64,000 bases of DNA from Thermoflexus sp. (GCA_020724465.1 DYGX01000004.1:1-64000); one strand, 5' to 3'; shown: positions 18,167-27,442, counted from the stretch's first letter. The notes: generated from the letters alone by a model not told the origin. Translations and numbers: made by a program.

Positions 18167-18364
18167 ATGTTCGCCGGTTCATTTGAATCGGATACGACTT
18201 ATTGGGACAGTACGATGCGCAACCAGTTCCTCAGAGTGCGATCGGGCGTATCCAACAAAGGCTGCGTCTGGCCGCAGCTCAAGATCAGAAGCAGACTCGT
18301 GCGCTTTTTGCTGGGAGTTAGTGTGTTTTTAAAAGACGGCTGACCGAAGTAGAAAGTTTTGGCT

Positions 18365-18964
18365 ATGGCGAGAAATGTACTGGTCACGTTGTTTGACGAC
18401 GTGGACACGCTCGATTTCTGCGGCCCGCTGGAAGTCTTCGCCATCACCGGGCAGCGCGCAACCGGCCCCGTCCCCTTCACGGTGACGACCGTTGCCGAGC
18501 GGAACACGCCCCCCATCACCACCCGCAGCGGCCTGCGCGTCACCCCCTACTACACCTTCAAGAACGCGATCCAGGCCGACATCCTGGTTGTGCCGGGGGG
18601 GTTGGGCGCGCGCCACGAAAGCAAGAACCCGGCCCTGCTGGAGTTCATCAGCACCCAGGCCAGGCGAGCGGAGATTGTGCTCTCGGTGTGTACGGGCGCG
18701 CTGCTGCTGGGCGCTGCCGGGCTGCTGGACGGCCTGACCGCCACAACCCATCACGCCGCGCTTGACGAGCTGCTGGCTGTGGCACCCAACTGCCGCGTGG
18801 TATCCGGCCAGCGGTTCGTCGACAACGGGCAGATCATCACCGCCGCCGGCATCACCGCCGGGATCGACACCGCGCTGTATATCGTGCAGCGCCTGCTGGG
18901 GGCAGCCGTCGCGCGGGAGACGGCGAATCATATGGAGTACAACTGGGTGCCGGTCAGCGCCTGA
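18365..18964 (+). CDS. DJ-1/PfpI family protein
   Basis: A 199-residue protein with the DJ-1/PfpI glutamine-amidotransferase-like fold. The nucleophile elbow is VCTGALLLG with Cys near residue 104, followed by the THH segment seen in the AraC-type and isonitrile-hydratase-like branch. The acidic residue of DFCGPLEVF near residue 20 fits the conserved Glu site. There is no C-terminal AraC DNA-binding domain, so it is a stand-alone enzyme or chaperone-like protein; isonitrile hydratase is possible but unproven. ATG 18365 was preferred to TTG 18359. A 198-base gap separates it from the cupin gene. Confidence 0.85.
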   Translation: MARNVLVTLFDDVDTLDFCGPLEVFAITGQRATGPVPFTVTTVAERNTPPITTRSGLRVTPYYTFKNAIQADILVVPGGLGARHESKNPALLEFISTQARRAEIVLSVCTGALLLGAAGLLDGLTATTHHAALDELLAVAPNCRVVSGQRFVDNGQIITAAGITAGIDTALYIVQRLLGAAVARETANHMEYNWVPVSA

Positions 18965-19084
18965 CGCCGTGCCCCTTCGCGTTCGATCGTCCACTTAACT
19001 GCTATCGAACCGCTCTCACACAAGACAAGTAATCAATATATCCGGCGTTGCGTGGGCATTTGTGCGTTTTCGTTAACCGGAAAC

Positions 19085-19113
19085 TTGCAATTTCCCCACG
19101 CGTGGTTTATACA
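19085..19113 (+). promoter_or_regulatory. Promoter of the long leader before the peptide-binding protein
   Basis: TTGCAA (19085-19090) and TATACA (19108-19113) have a 17-base spacer. Transcription would begin about 400 bases before the coding start at 19522. Confidence 0.6.
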
Positions 19114-19258
19114 CTGAATATGCTTGCCGCGCGCCATGACACCCACAGCAATCGCCCCACCCGGACTGGTTCCCGCGCCGTCCAGGCTGCCCCGCGCCGG
19201 ACCCGACAAGACACTCAGGCGCGTCTGTGGACAATGGCCGCGTTACCAGGAACGCGCA

Positions 19259-19306
19259 CGGGCCTTGCCATGCCGGTTGCACCCCGGCAGAGGCAGGCCC
19301 GTTTTG
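19259..19306 (+). terminator. Terminator or attenuator in the leader
   Basis: The outer stem CGGGCCTTGCC (19259-19269) pairs with GGCAGGCCCG (19292-19301) with one bulged T. An inner stem GCCGG (19272-19276) pairs with CCGGC (19284-19288). TTTT follows immediately. Because it lies between a promoter and a gene, it could be an attenuator or the end of a small RNA. Confidence 0.65.
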
Positions 19307-19521
19307 TCTGCCCCCGGCCCGGTGCGGCCGGCTCACGGTATGGTGTTTCGATCTTCCATCCTGTAACAGGTGTTCATGACGGTAACGGGTTGGCCAGAGG
19401 GTAAGGAGGGGTGTCTATCGAAGGGGCAGAACCAGGCTGCCGAGGCAAGTGGTCGGCCAAGAGGAAAGAGGTCTAACAAGAGGATTAAGTTCTTTCGACA
19501 GACACAATGGAGGAACGTGGT

Positions 19522-21279
19522 ATGGGCAACCGAATGTATCGAGCGCTGCCGTTCGCCATCATTCTGACCATGGTTGCGGCGCTGCTGCCCACCGGCTTCG
19601 CGCTCGCCACCAGCACCGATGTGACGCTGGTCAGCGTGATGCGCCAGACCGAACCGATCACGCTGTATATCACCAGCGGGTCTCAGATCAGCACGCTTGA
19701 CCCGCAGCGTGCATCCGACCAGATTTCGATCGCCGCCATCGAGCAGTTGTTTCTGGGCCTGACGGATGCCGATCCGCTCAACCCCGGCAACATCCTGCCC
19801 GAGCTGGCGACCGAATGGGAATTCGACGAGACCGGCACGGTCTGGACCTTTACCATCCGCACTGACGTGCCCTGGGTGCGCTGGGATCCGGTCGCCGACG
19901 AGGGCGAGGTTTTGGGCATGGTCACCGCCGAGGATATCGCCTACGGCATCAAGCGTGCCTGCGACCCGCGCCTGGGGGCCTACTACACCAGCGTCGCGGA
20001 CAAGATCATCCTGGGCTGCAACGACGTGTCGACCAAGCCCGTTGACGAAGTGACCGACGCCGATTATGACCTGGTGCAGGTCTTCGCGCTGGACGACAGC
20101 ACCCTCGAAGTGCATCTCCAGTTCTCGGCGGGCTACTTCTTCAGCCAGACCCCGATGTGGATGTACCGCCCGGTGCCCCGCGATGTCATCGAGGAATTCG
20201 GCGATGACTGGACCGAACCCGGCAACATCGTCACCAACGGCCCGTTCGTGATCGACGAGTGGGTTCGCGGCGTGCGCCGTGTCTTCCTGCGCAACCCCTA
20301 TCTGCCGGAAGACCTGCGCGGCCCTGGGAATGTCGAGCGCGTGATCCAGACCGTGGTGGAAGACCAGGGTACGGTCTTCGCGCTGTACCAGGACAACCAG
20401 ATCGATGCATCCGGCGTTCCCCCGGCGGAACTTCAGTCGGTGCTGAATGACCCGGCCTACGCCGATCAGCTCAGCCAGACGTCGGACCTGGCCGTGTTCT
20501 ACTTCGGGTTCGCGCACGACAAGTCGCCGTTCGACAACGTGCATGCCCGCCGCGCCTTCTCGGCTTCGGTCGACCGCAACGCGTTCGTGCAGGAGATCCG
20601 CCAGAACCGCGGTGTCCCGATGATCCACCTCACCCCGCCCGGCATGTTCGGCGCGCCACCGATCAACGAGGTCGGTGTGGGCTACGATCCGGAATATGCG
20701 CGCGCGGAGATCGAAGCCGCCGGCTACCCCAACTGTGAAGGGCTGCCGCCGATTGAACTCGTTGCCTACACCGGCGCGGGCAACTGGGCGGAGTTCCTGG
20801 CGGCCTCGGCCGAGCGCGAGCTGGGCTGCGACCCGAACATCCTGACCGTCGAGCAGCAGGAGTTCTCGGTCCTGCTGGAGACGGTCGACCCGCGCAACGC
20901 GCCCGAAGATCGTCCGAATGTCTGGACGCTCGGTTGGGGGCCAGACTATCCTGACGCCAATAACTGGGTGGGCGACGTGCTCCACTGCGAGTCCGAGAAC
21001 ACCTTCAAGCGCCCCTGCACCGAGGTCGACGACCTGATCACGCAGGCCGCGCGCGAGAATGACCCGGACACCCGCATCGAGCTGTACTACCGCATCGAAG
21101 AGATGTTCTTCGGTCCGGAAGGCGACCACCCGATCATCACGCTCTTCATGCGTCTGGACTACGCGCTGCAGAAGCCGTGGTACACCGGCCCGTTTGAGAC
21201 GGACGGTCTGTTCGGCGGCCCGCACTACAACTATCGCAGCATCGATCAGGCGGCGCAGCTTGCCGCGCGCGGTGGCTAG
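19522..21279 (+). CDS. ABC transporter substrate-binding protein, oligopeptide (family 5) type
   Basis: A 585-residue exported solute-binding protein of the SBP_bac_5 class. The N-terminus has a signal peptide (hydrophobic about 8-27, AxA-like site near ALATS) and no lipobox Cys. The family signature around STLDPQRASDQ at about residues 55-65 and the later WTFTIR, TAEDIAYGIKRA and VRRAF-like segments support the call. The ligand is probably a peptide or small organic solute. Permease and ATPase genes are absent on both sides, so its partners must be elsewhere. GGAGG at 19509-19513 favours ATG 19522 over ATG 19507. A terminator follows. Confidence 0.88.
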   Translation: MGNRMYRALPFAIILTMVAALLPTGFALATSTDVTLVSVMRQTEPITLYITSGSQISTLDPQRASDQISIAAIEQLFLGLTDADPLNPGNILPELATEWEFDETGTVWTFTIRTDVPWVRWDPVADEGEVLGMVTAEDIAYGIKRACDPRLGAYYTSVADKIILGCNDVSTKPVDEVTDADYDLVQVFALDDSTLEVHLQFSAGYFFSQTPMWMYRPVPRDVIEEFGDDWTEPGNIVTNGPFVIDEWVRGVRRVFLRNPYLPEDLRGPGNVERVIQTVVEDQGTVFALYQDNQIDASGVPPAELQSVLNDPAYADQLSQTSDLAVFYFGFAHDKSPFDNVHARRAFSASVDRNAFVQEIRQNRGVPMIHLTPPGMFGAPPINEVGVGYDPEYARAEIEAAGYPNCEGLPPIELVAYTGAGNWAEFLAASAERELGCDPNILTVEQQEFSVLLETVDPRNAPEDRPNVWTLGWGPDYPDANNWVGDVLHCESENTFKRPCTEVDDLITQAARENDPDTRIELYYRIEEMFFGPEGDHPIITLFMRLDYALQKPWYTGPFETDGLFGGPHYNYRSIDQAAQLAARGG

Positions 21280-21308
21280 TCCCCCGTCCGGCTGAGCGCG
21301 TCATCTCT

Positions 21309-21343
21309 CCGGCGGCGTGTCAGTGGCATGCCGCCGGATTTTC
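21309..21343 (+). terminator. Intrinsic terminator after the peptide-binding protein
   Basis: CCGGCGGC (21309-21316) pairs with GCCGCCGG (21330-21337) and is followed by ATTTTCT, 29 bases after the stop. Confidence 0.85.
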
Positions 21344-21388
21344 TCCCTGGCACGCGTCGCCCGGCTGCAAGTACCGCACAGCAAATTG

Positions 21389-21397
21389 TGCTATACT
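21389..21397 (+). promoter_or_regulatory. Extended -10 promoter for argF
   Basis: TGCTATACT with the hexamer at 21392-21397 lies 55 bases before the GTG start; no good -35 is seen. Confidence 0.55.
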
Positions 21398-21451
21398 ACT
21401 CCCCGAAATCCCTGTTCGAGAGCCTTCCTTCCGAATCCGCGAGGTAACACG

Positions 21452-22441
21452 GTGAAACATTTCCTGGATATCGCTGACTGGTCTTCCGCCGATCTGTGGG
21501 ACATGCTCAACATCGCCCGCGTGCTCAAAGAGCAGTACAAGACGAAGGGCGCCAACAAGCCGCTGCTCAAGGGCAAGGCGCTGGGCATGATCTTCCAGAA
21601 ACCGTCGCTGCGTACGCGTGTCAGCTTCGAGATGGCGATGCAGCATGTTGGCGGGCACGCGCTCTACCTCAGCCCGCAGGAGATCGGCCTCGGCAAGCGC
21701 GAGAGCATCGCGGATGTGGCGCGCGTGCTGGGCAGCTATGTCCACATCATCATGGCGCGCACCTTCGAGCACGAGCACGTCCTGGAGCTGGCGCAGTGGA
21801 GTCCCGTCCCCGTGATCAACGGGCTGACCGACTATAACCACCCGTGCCAGGCGATGGCCGATATGCTGACCATCTACGAGGAGTTTGGCCGGCTGGAAGG
21901 GCTGCACCTGGCCTACGTTGGGGATAGCAACAACGTCGCCACCAGCCTGATGATGGCCGCCGCGCAGTTCGGTATGCAGATGACCATCGGCAGCCCGCCG
22001 GGCTACCAGCCTAAAGAGGAAGTGATCGAAAAGGCGTTCCGGCTGTCGCGCGGGCGGCTGAGCGTCGGCGTGACCAGCGACCCGGTCGCAGCCGTGCAGA
22101 ACGCCGATGTGGTCTATACCGATACGTGGACCAGCATGGGACAGGAAGAGGAAGCCGAGCGGCGGCGCCAGGTCTTCCCGCCCTATCAGGTCAACGCCGA
22201 GTTGCTCAAGCACGCTGCGCCCCACGCGATCGTCATGCACTGTCTGCCGGCCCATCGCGGCGAGGAGATCACCGACGAGGTGGCCGACGGCCCGCAGTCG
22301 CGGCTGTTCCCGCAGGCAGAAAACCGCCTGCACGCGCAGAAGGGCATCCTGGTCTATTTGCTGGAAGACGCCGGGCAGCTCACCAAGAAATCGCGCCAGC
22401 GGTTCGAGAAGATCGTTCAGGTGATTCGGGGGCAGGAGTAA
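21452..22441 (+). CDS. argF: Ornithine carbamoyltransferase
   Basis: A 329-residue enzyme that makes citrulline from ornithine and carbamoyl phosphate in arginine synthesis. The carbamoyl-phosphate loop is KPSLRTR at residues 50-56, a common variant of STRTR. The chain continues with HPCQ, the ornithine-binding DTWTSMG loop, and MHCLPAHRG with the catalytic Cys. The SMG loop separates it from aspartate carbamoyltransferase. The GTG at 21452 has a GAGG site 7 bases upstream and matches the usual KHFLDIADW start. No other arginine genes adjoin it; the TPR gene begins 64 bases downstream. Confidence 0.95.
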   Translation: MKHFLDIADWSSADLWDMLNIARVLKEQYKTKGANKPLLKGKALGMIFQKPSLRTRVSFEMAMQHVGGHALYLSPQEIGLGKRESIADVARVLGSYVHIIMARTFEHEHVLELAQWSPVPVINGLTDYNHPCQAMADMLTIYEEFGRLEGLHLAYVGDSNNVATSLMMAAAQFGMQMTIGSPPGYQPKEEVIEKAFRLSRGRLSVGVTSDPVAAVQNADVVYTDTWTSMGQEEEAERRRQVFPPYQVNAELLKHAAPHAIVMHCLPAHRGEEITDEVADGPQSRLFPQAENRLHAQKGILVYLLEDAGQLTKKSRQRFEKIVQVIRGQE

Positions 22442-22505
22442 GCCGGTCCCTTTCCGACGGTACGACGTTCGGGCGTAGCCGCAGCCACCGAGGATTGAGC
22501 GCGAG

Positions 22506-24746
22506 ATGGCAGGGAACCGTCACATCTACGAACAGGCGATGAACGCCGGCCACAGCGCCGCCTGGGACCAGCACTGGGACCGGGCGATTGCCGCGTATGG
22601 CCGTGCCGTTCAGGAATTCCCGGACGACCCGGCGGCGCATAACAGCCTGGGGCTGGCGCTGCTTCAGGCGCGGCGGCTGGAAGATGCGCTGAAGGTCTAC
22701 ACCCGCGCGCACCAACTCGCGCCAGACGACACCATCCCGCTGGAAAAAAGCGCCGACGTCTTGGAGCGGCTGGGGCGGCTTAAGGAAGCAGCCCAGCAGT
22801 ACATTAACGTCGCCGAACTCTATCTGGCGCAGCGAGACCTGGAGAAAGCCATCGCCAACTGGGAGCGGGCCACCCAGCTTACCAGCGGCCTGGTGCAGAT
22901 CCACCAGCGGCTGGCGCTGGCCTACGAGCGCACCGGGCAGCGCCGGGCCGCGATCCGCGAATACCTGACACTGGCCTTCACCTTCCAGCGCGCCAACCGC
23001 CCCGACATCGCGGAGCAGGCCGTCCAGCGCGCTCTGCGGCTGGACCCCAACCACCCGCAAACGCTCAACACGCTGCACGCTCTGAACACCGGCCAGTTGA
23101 TCTCGCCCGATGTGCTCGAAGATCACGAGGCGGCCAGCGTGCTGCGCCGCGAGCGCGCCTTCGATGCGTCGGTGCTGGCAGAGGAAGCCGCAGACACCGA
23201 TGATCCGCGCGGGCCGCTCGGCGAGGCGATGGAGAACGGCCTGGCCGCGCTGGCAGCGGCCGTCTTCGAGGCAAACGAACTCGACGATGGCGGCATGCAT
23301 GTGCTGCAGGCGATTGAGTACCAGCGCGTCGACGCGGTTGAAGAGGCGGTGGCAGCCTACCGGCGCGCGCTGGATGCCGGCTTCCGGCACCCCGGCGTTT
23401 ACATCAACCTGGGCGTGCTGCTGTTGGACCTCAACCAGACGAAGGACGCCGTGCGCGCCCTGGAGGAAGCGGGCAAAGACCCGCTGCTGGCCCCCGGCGC
23501 GATGCAGGCCCTCAGCCTGGCGCACTTCGCCCAGCGCAATCACCGCGCCGCCGCTTACTACCTGACTCAGACGCTGCGCCTGGTCGATACCGGGCAGGCG
23601 ATGCGCCCCGACGAAGCCGCGCAGCTTGGCACCATCTACGACCGGCTGACGGCCAGCATCGACGAGGCCGACGACCAGCAACTGCGCAATATGAACGAGC
23701 GCTTCCTGGAACTGCTCACCGGGCCGAACTGGAAGCAGCGCGTCGCCAAGACCCGCCGCCAGCTTGAAGAGGCGATCACGCTCGAAGAGCCGGAATCGCT
23801 CATCAGCATCGTGCCGTACATCAACGACCGCGTCACCGAAGGGCTGAACCTGGTCGAAGAGTATATGCGCAGCGGGCTGTACACGCTGGCGATGGACCAG
23901 GCGCATTACCTGCTCGAATCGGCGCCGGACTACCTGCCGATTCACTATCGCATCGGCCAGATTCTGCTGGAGCGCGAGAACATCCAGGAAGCGATCATCA
24001 AGTACGACCTGGTCGCCAACGTCTACCTGATGCGCGGCGATGTCCAGCGCGCCGCCGAGATCCTGCAGGAAGCGCTGAAGATCGCGCCGATGGACGTCAA
24101 GCTTCACCACAGCCTGATCGATCTGCTGGAAAAAGAAGAACGGTGGGACGAGGTTCTCAACCAGCATATCGACCTGGCCGACGCATACTACCAGCTGGCG
24201 GACCTGGATGCCGCGCACGCGACGTACCAGGCCGCGATCCAGCTTGCCGAGCGGGTCAACGCCCCAACCGAGAAGGTGGTGCATATCCTGCACCGCCTGG
24301 GCGATATCGACGTCAGCCGGTTCGAGCTGCGCCAGGCGATGCGCACCTACGAGCAGATCCGCAAGCTCGACCCGAACGACGAGCGCGCGCGCCGGATGCT
24401 GGTGGACCTGAACTACAAGCTCAACGACCCGGTTTCGGCGGTGCGCGAGCTGGACGGCCTGCTACGGGTCTATGCCCGCCAGCGCCGCGCCGGTCAGATT
24501 ATCAAGGTGTTGGAAGAGCAGGTCACGCGCTACCCGCAGGATATGGCGCTGCGGTCGCGCCTGGCGGCGGTCTATCGCCAGACGGGCAACCTGGAGAAAG
24601 CCGTCGAGCAGCTTGACACGCTGGCCGAGCTTCAGCTTGAAGTGGGCATGCACAACGACGCGCTGGTGACTATCCGCCACATCATCGCGCTGAACCCGGA
24701 GCATGTCGAGGATTACAAACGGCTGTTGAGGCAACTGAGCGGCTGA
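22506..24746 (+). CDS. Tetratricopeptide-repeat protein
   Basis: A 746-residue cytosolic protein made almost wholly of TPR helices. The clearest repeats are about residues 15-180 (for example WDRAIAAYGRAVQEFPDDPA), 275-310, 455-560 and 610-735. No signal peptide, transmembrane segment or enzymatic motif is visible, so it most likely scaffolds other proteins. A less regular helical stretch (about 330-440) breaks the array. It could be co-transcribed with argF, but no functional link is known. The gap to cdaA (135 bases) has no clear terminator. Confidence 0.85.
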   Translation: MAGNRHIYEQAMNAGHSAAWDQHWDRAIAAYGRAVQEFPDDPAAHNSLGLALLQARRLEDALKVYTRAHQLAPDDTIPLEKSADVLERLGRLKEAAQQYINVAELYLAQRDLEKAIANWERATQLTSGLVQIHQRLALAYERTGQRRAAIREYLTLAFTFQRANRPDIAEQAVQRALRLDPNHPQTLNTLHALNTGQLISPDVLEDHEAASVLRRERAFDASVLAEEAADTDDPRGPLGEAMENGLAALAAAVFEANELDDGGMHVLQAIEYQRVDAVEEAVAAYRRALDAGFRHPGVYINLGVLLLDLNQTKDAVRALEEAGKDPLLAPGAMQALSLAHFAQRNHRAAAYYLTQTLRLVDTGQAMRPDEAAQLGTIYDRLTASIDEADDQQLRNMNERFLELLTGPNWKQRVAKTRRQLEEAITLEEPESLISIVPYINDRVTEGLNLVEEYMRSGLYTLAMDQAHYLLESAPDYLPIHYRIGQILLERENIQEAIIKYDLVANVYLMRGDVQRAAEILQEALKIAPMDVKLHHSLIDLLEKEERWDEVLNQHIDLADAYYQLADLDAAHATYQAAIQLAERVNAPTEKVVHILHRLGDIDVSRFELRQAMRTYEQIRKLDPNDERARRMLVDLNYKLNDPVSAVRELDGLLRVYARQRRAGQIIKVLEEQVTRYPQDMALRSRLAAVYRQTGNLEKAVEQLDTLAELQLEVGMHNDALVTIRHIIALNPEHVEDYKRLLRQLSG

Positions 24747-24881
24747 CGGTGTATTGTGAGTGGTGAACGGAGAATGGCGGGCAGGTATGAAAGCCTCTGT
24801 ACGAAATGGATGGCACGATCTGGATGCGTGGGGGGCACGTGAGACGAGCGCGCGCTTGACGCGAGGCGGCACAGCGGGACC

Positions 24882-25775
24882 ATGAGACTGATCTGGACGC
24901 TTCAGACCTTCCGGTGGAGTGACGTGCCGGATGTGCTGGTCGTCGCGGCGATCATTTTCGCCGTCGGCCTGATGATGCGGGGAACCCAGGCCGTCCCCCT
25001 GCTGCGTGGCACGCTGGTTGTGATCCTCGTCATCGGTTTCTTCGCCTCGATCCTCGATTGGGTGGCGTTCCGCTGGCTGCTTAACAACCTCGTGACGGCA
25101 GCCGTCGTTGCCATTCCCATCATCTTCCAGCCAGAGCTACGCCGCGCGCTGGAACGGGTCGGGCGCACGGGCTTGAGCAACCTCTTCAGCCGTGCGCCGA
25201 CCTACACGGCAGACGAGCAGGTGATTGACGCGATCTGCGCGGCGGCGGCGCGCCTGTCGGAGCGACGTCACGGCGCGCTGATCGTGCTGGAGCGCAACGA
25301 TTCGCTGGAAGAATTCATCAAGACCGGCGTGCCGCTCAATGCAGAGGTCAGCCCGCAGCTTTTGTTGACCGTCTTCTGGCCGAAAACTGAGCTGCATGAC
25401 GGCGCGGTGATCATTCGCGACGGGCGCGTGGCGAGCGCGGCTTCGGTCCTGCCGCTGTCGTCCGGGCGCCAGCTCACCGATCGCAAGCTGGGGACGCGCC
25501 ACCGTGCCGGGTTGGGGATCAGCGAAGTATCCGATGGGCTGTGCGTCATCATCTCCGAGGAAACCGGGCGCATCTCCGTTGCCAACCGGGGCCGGATGAT
25601 CCGCCGGCTCGATGCCAACCGCCTGCGCACCATCCTCAGCGCGTTCTACACCAACGACCGTCCGGAAGAGGCGCACGCCTGGCCGTGGACCGCCCTGATC
25701 AACCGCGCGCGCGACGAGATCGCCCGCCTGCGCCAGGACCGCGACGACACCGGGCGCGGGCGCAAAGCGGCCTAG
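24882..25775 (+). CDS. cdaA: Diadenylate cyclase CdaA (DacA type)
   Basis: A 297-residue membrane enzyme that condenses two ATP into the second messenger c-di-AMP, which controls potassium and osmolyte homeostasis. Three N-terminal hydrophobic helices (about 14-80) precede a DisA_N domain with both catalytic motifs, DGA in LHDGAVII (near residue 170) and RHR in GTRHRAGLG (near residue 207). The C-terminal 30 residues are charged and variable. It is followed after 39 bases by the YbbR-domain partner cdaR, the standard pairing. Unlike the classic firmicute operon, glmM does not follow. ATG start at 24882. Confidence 0.93.
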   Translation: MRLIWTLQTFRWSDVPDVLVVAAIIFAVGLMMRGTQAVPLLRGTLVVILVIGFFASILDWVAFRWLLNNLVTAAVVAIPIIFQPELRRALERVGRTGLSNLFSRAPTYTADEQVIDAICAAAARLSERRHGALIVLERNDSLEEFIKTGVPLNAEVSPQLLLTVFWPKTELHDGAVIIRDGRVASAASVLPLSSGRQLTDRKLGTRHRAGLGISEVSDGLCVIISEETGRISVANRGRMIRRLDANRLRTILSAFYTNDRPEEAHAWPWTALINRARDEIARLRQDRDDTGRGRKAA

Positions 25776-25814
25776 CCGCCGCGTGCCGGTCAGGAGAGAG
25801 GCGACGGACTGATC

Positions 25815-27161
25815 ATGCGTGACTCGGCTCTGCTGCAAACCATCGGCCGCAACCTGGGCTGGATGCTGACCTCGCTCTTCCTGGCGCTGGTGGTGTGGGT
25901 CGCCGCGACGATGGCGAACAACCCGGTCGAGGAGCGCGAGCTGAAGGGGGTCGAGGTCACGTACGTGATCCCCGACGGGTACGTGCTGGTCAACCAGCAG
26001 TCCCTGCCGCAGACGGTCAGCGTCTTCATCCGCACGCAGCAGAGCGAGTGGGAGCTGCTGGTTCCCGAAGATGTCGTCGTCACCGCCGAGCTGGATGATG
26101 TGCGCGGGCCGGGCGAATATCGCGTCGAGCTGGAAGCCGATATCATCTCGCCCCGCTACGGGACGGTGGTCGCCGTTCGTCCCAGCGCCTTGACGCTGGA
26201 AGTCAGTGCACGAGCCGAGGCACGCGCGCCGATTGAGGTCGTGGTGCGGCGCGAGCCGCCCCTGGGTTATAGCTATCCCTCGGAGCTGGTCTGCAACCAG
26301 ACCGAAGTCGTGGTGCGCGGCAGTGCCGAGCGCGTGCAGAGCGTGCGCGCCGCCGAGGTCCGCATGGATCTCAGTGACAAGCGCAACCCGTTCACCGAAA
26401 CCTTTGACCTGATCCCGGTCAACGCCGAAGGGCGGACCGTGTCGAACGTCGAGCTATCGCCGAGTAGCGTGATCTGCTCGGTCGACATCCAGGCACGCGA
26501 AGACGTGATCCCGATGGAAGTGCTCCCCGCAACCACCGGCGCGCCGCCCGATGGCTACATCTTCGAAGGCTACGCCAGCTTCAGCCCGCGGACCGTCGGC
26601 GTTTCGGGCGACCGCAGCGCGATCGATAGTATGAACCGCGTGGTTCGCACCGCGCCGATCGACCTGCGAGGCCGGACGGAGACATTCACCGTCGAGGTTC
26701 CGGTCGTCCTGCCGGAAGGTGTGCGGCTCGTCCCCGAGGATCAGTTGATCAGCGTGACGGTGCGCATCTCGCCGCAAACCAACACGCGCCAATACGAAGA
26801 CGTGCCGGTGGGCATCACCGGCCTGGACACGAGTCGCTACCGGGTCTCCGGGCTGGCAGGCACGGTCACAGTCTTTATCACCGGCCCCGAAGATCGGCTG
26901 CCCGCACCCGGACAGGTCACGGTCGAAGTTAATCTGTCCGGCCTGGGCAGCGGCAACCATCAGGTGCGCCCACAGGCGTTGATCGACGGCCGGGCGGCCC
27001 CTCCGGGCCTCACCATCAGCGTCCAGCCGCAGGAACTGAGCGTCACGGTGGAGCCGCTTACCGCCGCCGCCACGCCGACCGCGCCCGCCGGCGGCATGGA
27101 AGCGATCGAAGTCACCAGCCCGACCCCATCTCCGGCGCGCACTCCCACACCCCGCCCGTGA
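25815..27161 (+). CDS. cdaR: YbbR-domain protein, CdaR-like regulator of CdaA
   Basis: A 448-residue protein with one N-terminal membrane anchor (about 14-35) and an extracytoplasmic chain of about four YbbR-like beta domains (about 37-415). A Pro/Thr-rich tail of about 30 residues ends the protein. In the known system CdaR binds CdaA in the membrane and tunes c-di-AMP synthesis; that role is inferred from pairing and architecture. The ATG at 25815 lies 39 bases after cdaA, with an AGGAGAG site somewhat distant. The gap after it holds a candidate structured RNA. Confidence 0.85.
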   Translation: MRDSALLQTIGRNLGWMLTSLFLALVVWVAATMANNPVEERELKGVEVTYVIPDGYVLVNQQSLPQTVSVFIRTQQSEWELLVPEDVVVTAELDDVRGPGEYRVELEADIISPRYGTVVAVRPSALTLEVSARAEARAPIEVVVRREPPLGYSYPSELVCNQTEVVVRGSAERVQSVRAAEVRMDLSDKRNPFTETFDLIPVNAEGRTVSNVELSPSSVICSVDIQAREDVIPMEVLPATTGAPPDGYIFEGYASFSPRTVGVSGDRSAIDSMNRVVRTAPIDLRGRTETFTVEVPVVLPEGVRLVPEDQLISVTVRISPQTNTRQYEDVPVGITGLDTSRYRVSGLAGTVTVFITGPEDRLPAPGQVTVEVNLSGLGSGNHQVRPQALIDGRAAPPGLTISVQPQELSVTVEPLTAAATPTAPAGGMEAIEVTSPTPSPARTPTPRP

Positions 27162-27239
27162 TGCGCCGCCCGGCAGGAATCGTAACGGTTTTCTATGGTT
27201 TTTTAATTCCAGCTTTATTTGGCCGTGATATGTTTAGGG

Positions 27240-27385
27240 TGGTCAGACGATTGGCTGGTGTATGGCAACCGTCGGTATGACCGGGGTATCGCAAACCCGT
27301 ATGCTCCCCACCCCCACCTGATATACCTGTTGAGCGATACCCTGAGCAAAGTGGACGGGCGCGGCGCGCCCGTCCGCTTTCTTAT
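27240..27385 (+). ncRNA. Candidate structured RNA upstream of der
   Basis: In the 314-base gap between cdaR and der, three paired elements occur in order. GACGATTG (27247-27254) pairs with CAACCGTC (27266-27273) with one mismatch. GGGTATCGC (27284-27292) pairs perfectly with GCGATACCC (27334-27342). A 10-base-pair terminator stem (27353-27362 with 27366-27375) is followed by GCTTTCTTATT. An AT-rich stretch (27190-27235) may hold the promoter. I recognise no known family, including tRNA, 6S, SRP RNA or the c-di-AMP riboswitch. It could be a stable RNA or the 3' end of the cdaR transcript. Confidence 0.45.
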
Positions 27386-27386
27386 T
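27353..27386 (+). terminator. Intrinsic terminator before der
   Basis: GGACGGGCGC (27353-27362) pairs with GCGCCCGTCC (27366-27375) around GGC, followed by a T-rich GCTTTCTTATT. Confidence 0.85.
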
Positions 27387-27433
27387 CCATCTGGCGGGCG
27401 CACAGCCCCGGTCTTCCAACCCTCTGCCGGTTC

Positions 27434-27442
27434 TGTTAAAAT
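27434..27442 (+). promoter_or_regulatory. Extended -10 promoter for der
   Basis: TGTTAAAAT (hexamer 27437-27442) gives a leader of only about 25 bases before the der ATG at 27476, which has no clear Shine-Dalgarno site. Confidence 0.5.

Larger units (their letters stand above)
18965..19521 (+). other. 557-base gap: leader of the peptide-binding protein
   Basis: No gene is supported here. A promoter at 19085-19113 and a strong hairpin with T-run at 19259-19305 define a possible 185-base transcript or attenuated leader. Beyond it a purine-rich stretch (19395-19480) runs to the Shine-Dalgarno site GGAGG at 19509-19513. An inverted pair GCGTGGG and CCCACGC also brackets about 19049-19101. Confidence 0.5.

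Noticed and set aside
19333-21225. A 630-codon minus-strand frame opposite the peptide-binding protein
   Set aside because: Same GC shadow effect; the plus strand has a full signal peptide and family motifs.
22380-24293. A 637-codon minus-strand frame opposite the TPR gene
   Set aside because: Shadow of the TPR gene. The translation is His/Gln/Arg/Val-rich low-complexity sequence with no domain.
27240-27330. A tRNA gene before der
   Set aside because: A T-arm-like GGGGTATCGCAAACCC occurs, but no acceptor stem, D-arm or anticodon arm with the right spacing can be drawn.
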